Translations under genes and position numbers: made by a program | Notes under the pieces: model-generated | What the model was told of the DNA's origin: nothing | Seen by the model: only the letters and a program-made list of their open reading frames with translations | Databases searched by the model: none | NCBI GenBank assembly: GCA_025935735.1 | Contig: JAICUS010000155.1 | Coordinates: 1 to 10,893 of the forward strand | DNA from: Solirubrobacteraceae bacterium | GTDB taxonomy: Bacteria > Actinomycetota > Thermoleophilia > Solirubrobacterales > Solirubrobacteraceae | Reading direction: 5' to 3' | Length of the DNA: 10,893 nt | Shown here: piece by piece, positions 5,871 to 10,893 of the stretch | Position numbering within the stretch: the first letter of the stretch is position 1 | Layout of the letters: each line of letters opens with the position of its first letter

Positions 5871-6615
5871 GCGGTTGGACGGCAAGCGGGCGCTGATCAG
5901 CGGCGCGGGCAGCGGCATGGGCCTCGCCGCCGCCGAGCGGTTCGCGAGCGAGGGCGCCCGCGTTGCGCTGCTGGACGTCGACGAGGCGGCGATCGCTGCC
6001 GCGGCCGCGCGCATCGGTCCGGCCGCGCTGGCGACGCCCGCGGACGTGCGCGACGAGGACGCGGTGCGCGCGGCGGTGGCCGGCGCAGTCGAGGCGTTCG
6101 GCGGCCTCGACGTGGTGGTGGGCAACGCCGGCGTGCAGCTGGCGGGCCAGGACGACCGGGCGGAGCGCCTGTCGCTGGACGTCTGGCGGCGCACCGTGGA
6201 CATCAACCTCACCGGCATGTTCCTCGTCTGCAAGCACGGCATCGACGCCCTGCTCGCCGCGGGCGGCGGCGCGGTGGTCTGCACGTGCTCGCCGACGGGG
6301 CTGTTCGGCTGCGCGCCGGGCTATGACGCCTACAGCGCAAGCAAGGGCGGCGTCGCCGGGCTCGTGCGCGTGCTCGCCGCCGACTACGCCCGCTCGGGGA
6401 TCCGCGTCAATGGCGTCGTGCCCGGCTACATGGACACGCCGATGACGGGCTGGGTGACGCCGGAGGAGCACGACGCGCTGCTGACGACGATCCCCCTCGG
6501 GCGGGCGGGCCGGCCCGAGGAGGTCGCCGCGGTGATGGCCTTCCTCGCCTCCGACGACGCGTCCTACGTCACCGGGGCGCTGTGGGCCGCGGACGGCGGC
6601 ATGACCGCCGTCTAG
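5863..6615 (+). CDS. SDR-family oxidoreductase, probably NAD(H)-dependent
   Basis: A second classical SDR of 250 residues, only distantly similar to its neighbour. It has SGAGSGMG (13-20), an acidic residue D38 in ALLDVD that favours NAD(H), GNAG (87-90, replacing NNAG), N115, catalytic S143 in CTCSP, and YSASK (Y157, K161), with the family tail GALWAADGG. GTG 5863 lies inside the end of the preceding gene, with GGAGG about eight bases upstream. It is the last gene of the operon. Its TAG (6613-6615) interlocks with the stop of the convergent permease, leaving no room for a terminator. The opposite cofactor preferences of the two SDRs suggest successive oxidation and reduction steps, which is inference. 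Confidence 0.85.
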   Translation: MAERLDGKRALISGAGSGMGLAAAERFASEGARVALLDVDEAAIAAAAARIGPAALATPADVRDEDAVRAAVAGAVEAFGGLDVVVGNAGVQLAGQDDRAERLSLDVWRRTVDINLTGMFLVCKHGIDALLAAGGGAVVCTCSPTGLFGCAPGYDAYSASKGGVAGLVRVLAADYARSGIRVNGVVPGYMDTPMTGWVTPEEHDALLTTIPLGRAGRPEEVAAVMAFLASDDASYVTGALWAADGGMTAV

Positions 6616-8093
6616 ACGAACGATGAGCGGGCCGTGTGCTCCTCGTCGCTCTCCATGCGGTCGGCGGCCGCGTCGCCCGCGTGGCGGAGGAGCCCGGCCC
6701 GGCCGCTCGACACGAGCCACGTCAGCACGCCGATGCCCACCACGATCCAGCCGAGCACGATGAACGGCGCGAGGCTGATCGGGTAGTCGGGCAGCGGGTT
6801 GACCGACTCATAGACCACCAGGACCAGCGCGACGATCCCGAGCGCCGGGACGACGGCGTGCTTGAACCAGCTGAACTCGTCCGGGTGCTCACGGCGGTAG
6901 TAGATGAACAGGCCGACGTTGGAGACGGCGTACACCGGCGCGAGCGCGAACGTGAACCAGGTGCCGGTGAGGTTGTAGACGTTGGAGACGCCGATGACGA
7001 TCGGCAGCAGCACGCCGAGGACGATGTTCACGCCGGTGAGGAACCAGACGGCGGTGACCGGCGTCTTGTACTGCGGGTGCACCTTGCGCAGCGCGGTCGG
7101 CATCGCGCCCGTGCGCGCCATGCCGAAGAGGAACCGCGCCGAGGCGTTCATGACGGCGATCGACACCGCGAGCGCCGAGTTGAACAGCGCGAACAGCAGC
7201 AGCACCCAGGCGCCGCCCCACAGCCGGTGCCCCAGCACGAACGCGGGCAGCTCGCTGGAGCCGGCGAAGGAGCCGATCCTGTCCGTGCCCCAGCCGACGG
7301 TCTGGCCCCAGGAGACGAAGACGAGGAAGACGCCGAGCAGCAGGATCGACCCCATGACCGCGCGGGGGATGGTGCGCTTGGGGTCCTCGGTCTCCTCGGC
7401 CAGCGGCGCGGCGGCGTCCCAGCCCGTGATGGCGAAGATGGCGAACACGACGCCGAGGAAGAGGCCGTGGCCGCTCGGAGCATTGCCCGGGTTCAGCCAG
7501 TGCACGTTGATGCCGCCCTGGCCGGGGTCGATGAAGCCCGAGACGCCGAGCGCGAACACGATCGCCGTCTCGATCAGGCCCAGCGTGACCACGAGCCGCG
7601 CCGACAGCTCGATCCCGCGGTAGGAGGTGTACGCCACCAGCGCGATCAGGAAGACCATCAGGTACCACCAGTGGAACGTGACGTTGTACTCGGACTTCAG
7701 CGTGGACGACAGCGTGTCGCCCATGAAGCTGCCGACCTGCGCCACCACGACGGGGTAGAAGAGCAGGTAGACCCAGGCGACCAGGAAGCCCCAGCGCACG
7801 CCCAGCGAGCGCGTGACGAACGTGTAGTACGTGCCGACCGACGTCATGTGCTTGGTGAACTGCGAGAGCACATAGCCGAGCAGCACGGCGATGATGAACG
7901 CGCCGAGATAGGCCAGCGGCGCCGCCACGCCGGCGTTGGACACGATGAACGGGATCGTGAACATGCCCGCGATCGCCGGGGCGATCGCAGTCACGCTCTG
8001 CATCAGCACCCCGGGCAGCCCGATCGCGCCGGCCTTCAGCTCCGTCTCGGCGACTACGTGATCGTGCTCGTGCACGGCTGCACCGTCAGGCAT
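6612..8093 (-). CDS. APC-superfamily amino acid/amine permease
   Basis: A 493-residue integral membrane protein with about twelve hydrophobic segments, the size and layout of amino acid-polyamine-organocation transporters. TM1 region GVLMQSVTAIAPAIAG (28-43) carries the small-residue unwound helix typical of the fold, and GWDAAAPLAEETEDPKRTIP (224-243) is the family motif before TM7. The short N-terminus is His/Asp/Glu-rich and the C-terminus is charged, both probably cytoplasmic. It likely imports an amino acid or amine by proton or cation coupling; the substrate is not readable. ATG 8093 follows a G-rich stretch (GGGGGGAT). It has its own promoter with operator 2 upstream and lies downstream of the co-directional cyclase gene, so it probably supplies the substrate of the pathway. 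Confidence 0.9.
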   Translation of the reverse strand: MPDGAAVHEHDHVVAETELKAGAIGLPGVLMQSVTAIAPAIAGMFTIPFIVSNAGVAAPLAYLGAFIIAVLLGYVLSQFTKHMTSVGTYYTFVTRSLGVRWGFLVAWVYLLFYPVVVAQVGSFMGDTLSSTLKSEYNVTFHWWYLMVFLIALVAYTSYRGIELSARLVVTLGLIETAIVFALGVSGFIDPGQGGINVHWLNPGNAPSGHGLFLGVVFAIFAITGWDAAAPLAEETEDPKRTIPRAVMGSILLLGVFLVFVSWGQTVGWGTDRIGSFAGSSELPAFVLGHRLWGGAWVLLLFALFNSALAVSIAVMNASARFLFGMARTGAMPTALRKVHPQYKTPVTAVWFLTGVNIVLGVLLPIVIGVSNVYNLTGTWFTFALAPVYAVSNVGLFIYYRREHPDEFSWFKHAVVPALGIVALVLVVYESVNPLPDYPISLAPFIVLGWIVVGIGVLTWLVSSGRAGLLRHAGDAAADRMESDEEHTARSSFV

Positions 8094-8192
8094 ATATCCC
8101 CCCGTTAGGGATCGTCTCCTCGGCCACTCCGGGCCCCCAGGAGCGCCGTCGCCCCGGTGTCGCCGGCTCGTGGCTCTCCTCCGACCCTCGGG

Positions 8193-8222
8193 AGCATAAC
8201 GTCATCCTGTCCGTACAGTCAA
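8193..8222 (-). promoter_or_regulatory. permease promoter with operator 2 in its spacer
   Basis: Read on the minus strand, TTGACT (8222-8217) and TATGCT (8198-8193) are 18 bases apart, a good sigma-70-type promoter. The spacer holds the operator CTGTACGGACAGGATG (8218-8203), identical in 16 of 16 bases to operator 1. A repressor bound here would occlude RNA polymerase. The predicted 5' untranslated leader to ATG 8093 is about 90 bases. I see no riboswitch in it. Confidence 0.7.
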
Positions 8223-8243
8223 TGGTGGGTGGCCTCGCCGTCC

Positions 8244-8263
8244 GGGCGCGAGCCGCGGCGCCC
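8244..8263 (-). terminator. possible terminator hairpin at the end of the cyclase gene
   Basis: GGGCGC and GCGCCC (8244-8249 and 8258-8263) can pair around eight bases, starting at the cyclase stop codon. There is no T-run, so intrinsic termination is uncertain. Read-through into the permease is possible. Confidence 0.25.
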
Positions 8264-9213
8264 TAGAAGATTGCGATCGGGTTCCAGGGCGAGCCGGTCC
8301 CGCCGGGCAGCCGCAAGGGCAGGCCGACGACCATGAACTCGTCGCGGCCCTCCTGCGCGCACGCCACCGCGAGGTCCTCGAACTGCAGGCTGTCGGACAC
8401 GAGCATCCCCATCGCCGCGACCTGGAGCGGGTGGATCGGATAGGTGATGCCGTTGACCACGCTCGGCACCGTTTCGCCGTCGCCGTCGGGCAGGAACGCG
8501 CCGATCGACAGCTCGTGCATCCACGGGATCGCGTCGACATGGATGCCCGCCTTGCCCTCGCCGGCCGGGGGCGGGCTGTTGTTCCACGCACCGAGCGCCA
8601 GCCGGCGTGCATGATGGCCGGTGCGCAGGACGAGGATGTCGCCCTCGCCGAGCCGCGCCCCCTGCGCCCGCACGCACTCCTCGAGCTCGGCCCGGGTGAC
8701 CGCCTCGCCCGGCTCCAGCCAGTCCACGCCGCGCAGGCGCGGGATGTCCAGCAGGACGCCCCTCCCCACCACGCCGAGGCTGACCGCGGTGATGTCCTGG
8801 GTCGTCGCGCCGGTCGAGGGCACGACGTCCGCCGCCCGCCGGCCGTTGTAGGTCAGCCCGCCGTAGGAGATGTGGCAGAGCGCGTCGACGTGGGTGTGGC
8901 AGTCGCCGTGGCAGGCCATGCCGAGGTAGTCGAGCGCGAAGCCGACCTTGCTCTCGTCCACGGGGACGTCATGCGACTGGACGACGAAGTGCATCGCCTG
9001 CTGCGGGTTGTCCGGCCCGGCGACCTTGTTGATCGGGATGGCCATGGACACGCGCCGGCCGGAGCGCACCAGCGCCGCCGCCTCGCGCACCTTGTCCGGC
9101 GTGATGAGGTTGAGCGTGCCCAGTTCGTCGTCGGGCCCCCAGCGCCCCCAGTTCTTCACCGACTCGAAGATCGCCTCGAATTCGGGCACCCCGAGCTGCT
9201 CCGCGACGGCCAA
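8263..9213 (-). CDS. cyclase-family metal-dependent hydrolase
   Basis: A 316-residue protein of the cyclase/kynurenine-formamidase-like family. The signature HGDCHTHVDALCH (102-114) fits the family pattern with H106, H108, D110 and H114 as likely divalent-metal ligands or catalytic residues. The length and the N-terminal WGPDDELGTLN segment (25-36) match the longer bacterial branch often called simply cyclase family protein. Members hydrolyse amides or lactone-like bonds; kynurenine formamidase itself is shorter. The frame is open up to 9258, but that part overlaps the promoter and operator. I chose TTG 9213 because GGAGGT (9225-9220) lies six bases upstream. It is divergent from the aminotransferase with shared control, suggesting that the hydrolase opens or cleaves a substrate whose nitrogen the aminotransferase later removes. 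Confidence 0.85.
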   Translation of the reverse strand: MAVAEQLGVPEFEAIFESVKNWGRWGPDDELGTLNLITPDKVREAAALVRSGRRVSMAIPINKVAGPDNPQQAMHFVVQSHDVPVDESKVGFALDYLGMACHGDCHTHVDALCHISYGGLTYNGRRAADVVPSTGATTQDITAVSLGVVGRGVLLDIPRLRGVDWLEPGEAVTRAELEECVRAQGARLGEGDILVLRTGHHARRLALGAWNNSPPPAGEGKAGIHVDAIPWMHELSIGAFLPDGDGETVPSVVNGITYPIHPLQVAAMGMLVSDSLQFEDLAVACAQEGRDEFMVVGLPLRLPGGTGSPWNPIAIF

Positions 9214-9219
9214 TCCACC

Positions 9220-9225
9220 ACCTCC
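9220..9225 (-). promoter_or_regulatory. ribosome binding site deciding the cyclase start
   Basis: GGAGGT on the minus strand lies six bases before TTG 9213. No other in-frame start upstream (GTG 9258) has a ribosome site, and that one would sit inside the promoter. This fixes the start at 9213. Confidence 0.75.
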
Positions 9226-9226
9226 A

Positions 9227-9255
9227 TTGCTGTATCGACAGGATGACGTTAGGCT
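9227..9255 (+). promoter_or_regulatory. aminotransferase promoter with operator 3 in its spacer
   Basis: TTGCTG (9227-9232) and TAGGCT (9250-9255) are 17 bases apart. The operator CTGTATCGACAGGATG (9230-9245) overlaps the -35 and fills the spacer, as at the permease promoter. The shared stretch continues through ACGTTA (9246-9251), also present at the permease. Transcription would start near 9262, two or three bases before GTG 9265, so the mRNA is probably leaderless or nearly so. Confidence 0.65.
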
Positions 9256-9274
9256 CACGGCCTCGTGGCGTCAA
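9246..9274 (-). promoter_or_regulatory. divergent cyclase promoter
   Basis: On the minus strand TTGACG (9274-9269) and TAACGT (9251-9246) are exactly 17 bases apart. This -10 overlaps that of the aminotransferase promoter, and its -35 lies inside the aminotransferase coding sequence. Operator 3 (9245-9230) falls at the predicted transcription start, so one bound regulator could control both directions. Confidence 0.6.
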
Positions 9275-10599
9275 GCAGCGATCTCCGCGGCGCCGTGCGT
9301 GGGCGTGTCCGGCTCTCGACCGCCGACTTCGCGCTGCTCGACGAGCACTTCCCGGGACGCTATCCGCGGATGATCGTGGCCGGCGAGGGCGCGTACCTCG
9401 TCGACGCGGACGGCCGCCGGCTGCTCGACAGCGGCGCCCACATGGGCGCATGCCAGATCGGCCACGGGCGCCGCGAGGTAGCCGAGCGGATCGCGGAGCA
9501 GGCCGCGGCGCTCGAGTTCACGACGCTCGACGGCGGTCTGGCGCATCCCTACGCGCTCGCGCTGGCGGAGCGGCTGGCGCCCCGCATGCCGCTGGCCGGC
9601 GAGCCGCTGTTCCTGTTCGGCGCCTCGGGCAGCGAGGCGAACGAGACCGCCTTCAAGGTCGCGCGCGCCTATCACGCCGCGCGCGGCGAGCCCCGGCGCC
9701 ACAAGTTGCTCTGCCGCGCCGGCTCCTATCACGGCGCGACGTTCGCCGCGATGGCCGCCACGGGCATCCCCGCGGCGCGCGAGCCCTTCGCGCCGCTGCC
9801 GCCGGGGTTCGTCCGCGTCACCCAGCCGTCGCCCGGGCGCTGCGGCTACTGCCCGCGCGGCGGGCGCTGCACGCTCGACTGCGCCGAGGATGTCGAGCGG
9901 GCGCTGCTGCGCGAGGGGCCGGAGAGCGTGGCGGCGCTCGTGGCCGAGCCCGTGGCGTTCCGCGAGGCGATCAAGGTCCCGGACCCGGGGTACTGGCCCG
10001 CGCTGCGCGACATCTGCGACCGTCACGGGATCCTCCTGATCTCCGATGAGGTGATCACGGGCTTCGGCCGCACCGGCCGCTTCATGGGCGCCGAGCACTG
10101 GGGCCTGCGGCCGGACATGGTGGTGATGGCGAAGGGCCTGACCAGCGGCTATGTGCCGATGTCGGCCTGCGTGCTGTCGAGCGAGGTGGCGCAGACACTG
10201 CGTGCGCGTCCCATGACGCACATCAGCACGTACGCCGGGCACCCCGTGGCCTGTGCGGCGGCGCAGGCCACGCTCGACGTGCTGGACCGGGAGCGGCTGC
10301 CCGAGCGGGCCGCGGCGCTCGAGCCGGTGGTGCGCGAGCACATGACGACGCTGGCCGAGCGCGTGCCCGCCGTGACCGCGACGAACGTCATCGGCCTGCT
10401 CGGCAGCGTCGAAGTCGCGGTCGGCGCCGACCCCGCGCTCGCGGCCGCGCGGATCGCCGATGCGGCGTACGAGCGCGGGCTGATCGTCCGCGTCGCGCCG
10501 GCCGACGGCGAGATCGTCGCCTACTTCTACCCGCCGCTGGTCGCCGGCGAGGAGGACGTGGCGTTCGCGTTCGGCGTGCTCGCGGACGTGCTCGGGTGA
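9265..10599 (+). CDS. class III (omega-amino) PLP-dependent aminotransferase
   Basis: A 444-residue fold-type I PLP enzyme of the class III aminotransferase family. FGASGSEANE (118-127) binds the cofactor phosphate, SYHG (154-157) stacks on the PLP ring, ISDEVITGFGRTG (259-271) gives the pyridine-binding D261, and MAKGLTSG (288-295) holds the Schiff-base K290. The family handles distal amines, such as 4-aminobutyrate, beta-alanine, diamines or amino alcohols, and a few members decarboxylate. An insertion CGYC-x5-C-x3-C (C193, C196, C202, C206) forms a compact four-cysteine cluster that could bind metal. GTG 9265 is two or three bases from the predicted transcript start and has no ribosome site, consistent with leaderless translation. 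It overlaps the next gene by one base (TGATG). The donor amine is unknown. Confidence 0.9.
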   Translation: MASSSDLRGAVRGRVRLSTADFALLDEHFPGRYPRMIVAGEGAYLVDADGRRLLDSGAHMGACQIGHGRREVAERIAEQAAALEFTTLDGGLAHPYALALAERLAPRMPLAGEPLFLFGASGSEANETAFKVARAYHAARGEPRRHKLLCRAGSYHGATFAAMAATGIPAAREPFAPLPPGFVRVTQPSPGRCGYCPRGGRCTLDCAEDVERALLREGPESVAALVAEPVAFREAIKVPDPGYWPALRDICDRHGILLISDEVITGFGRTGRFMGAEHWGLRPDMVVMAKGLTSGYVPMSACVLSSEVAQTLRARPMTHISTYAGHPVACAAAQATLDVLDRERLPERAAALEPVVREHMTTLAERVPAVTATNVIGLLGSVEVAVGADPALAAARIADAAYERGLIVRVAPADGEIVAYFYPPLVAGEEDVAFAFGVLADVLG

Positions 10600-10893
10600 T
10601 GGACGAGCGCGCCGCGCGCGTGCTGGACGCGGCCGTCGCCGCCGGCGCCGGATGCGCGGTGCTGACCTCGCCCGCCGCGGTGGCCTATGCCACCGGGTTC
10701 GCGCCGTTCGCCGGCTCCGGACCCTCGCCGTTCGATGCCGGGCCGCCGCTGGCCGTCGTCTCCGCGGACGCCGTCGTGCTGGTGGTGGCCGACGCGGATG
10801 CGGACGCGCCGGTGCACCCGGGGGTTGACGTGCGTGCCTACGGCTCGTTCGCCGCGGACGCGCGCGAGCCGCTCACCGGGTATCTCGCCGCCG
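10599..10893 (+). CDS. M24 peptidase/creatinase-like protein, N-terminal part (cut by window edge)
   Basis: The frame from ATG 10599 is open to the right edge, giving 98 residues. SPAAVAYATGFAPF (25-38) matches the creatinase/Xaa-Pro aminopeptidase N-terminal domain, in which a strand-turn of the form SxxNxxYLTGF is typical. It is followed by alternating hydrophobic strands (LAVVSADAVVLVVADADAD), as in that domain. The metal-binding pita-bread catalytic domain would lie beyond the window. Such proteins hydrolyse C-N bonds in X-Pro dipeptides, creatine or related amides. The ATG overlaps the aminotransferase stop (TGATG), so the two are co-translated. This suggests that the protein works on the nitrogen-containing substrate of the pathway. 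Whether it keeps the metal ligands cannot be seen. Confidence 0.7.
   Translation, partial: MDERAARVLDAAVAAGAGCAVLTSPAAVAYATGFAPFAGSGPSPFDAGPPLAVVSADAVVLVVADADADAPVHPGVDVRAYGSFAADAREPLTGYLAA

Noticed and set aside
4257..6284. Very long minus-strand open frame (675 codons)
   Set aside because: It is antisense to LsrF, the epimerase and both SDRs. It is low-complexity Ser/Ala/Arg/Pro protein without domains, and GC-rich third positions suppress stop codons.
6636..8108. Plus-strand open frame of 490 codons opposite the permease
   Set aside because: Composition is dominated by Arg, Glu, Asp, His and Gln with no fold, while the minus strand gives a clear APC permease with membrane segments and family motif.

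Overview
The window is very G+C-rich DNA with tightly packed genes, overlapping stop/start codons, frequent GTG and TTG starts and near-leaderless promoters. This fits a high-GC actinobacterium. The protein style suggests the Thermoleophilia/Solirubrobacterales, but that is an impression and not something the window proves.

Positions 1-2000 are an eroded accessory segment. Two direct copies of a 91-bp sequence (56-146 and 697-787) carry, on the minus strand, the 3' half of a tRNA-Pro(GGG). Between them lies a frameshifted C-terminal piece of a short-chain dehydrogenase/reductase (SDR). TTGGACCC boxes (616-645, 823-842) add to the picture of an integration boundary whose integrase is gone or outside the window. 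On the minus strand follows an MNT/HEPN-type toxin-antitoxin pair: a winged-helix nucleotidyltransferase antitoxin (1259-1894) and a HEPN-like protein (856-1248). Upstream of it sit three tandem 20-bp imperfect palindromes (1897-1956).

From about 1970 to the right edge lies one catabolic locus. A plus-strand six-gene operon (2067-6615) encodes a VOC-fold protein, a D-2-hydroxyacid dehydrogenase-like protein, an LsrF-type thiolase/aldolase, a ribulose-phosphate epimerase-like (LsrE-like) protein and two SDRs. Facing it on the minus strand are an APC-family permease (6612-8093) and a cyclase-family metal hydrolase (8263-9213). Divergent from the cyclase is a class III aminotransferase (9265-10599), followed by an M24 peptidase/creatinase-like gene cut by the window edge (10599-10893).

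The most notable result is that the three intergenic regions driving these transcripts (about 1995-2014, 8203-8218, 9230-9245) share a near-identical palindromic operator, CTGT-N4-ACAGGATG. In two cases it lies inside the promoter spacer. This ties permease, hydrolase, aminotransferase and the LsrF/LsrE operon into one probable regulon whose regulator is outside the window. The gene set suggests import of a nitrogen-containing compound, hydrolysis and deamination, oxidoreduction, and a final LsrF-type thiolytic cleavage. The substrate cannot be named from sequence. The lsr kinase, LsrG, LsrR and the ABC transporter are absent, so ordinary AI-2 catabolism is not supported.
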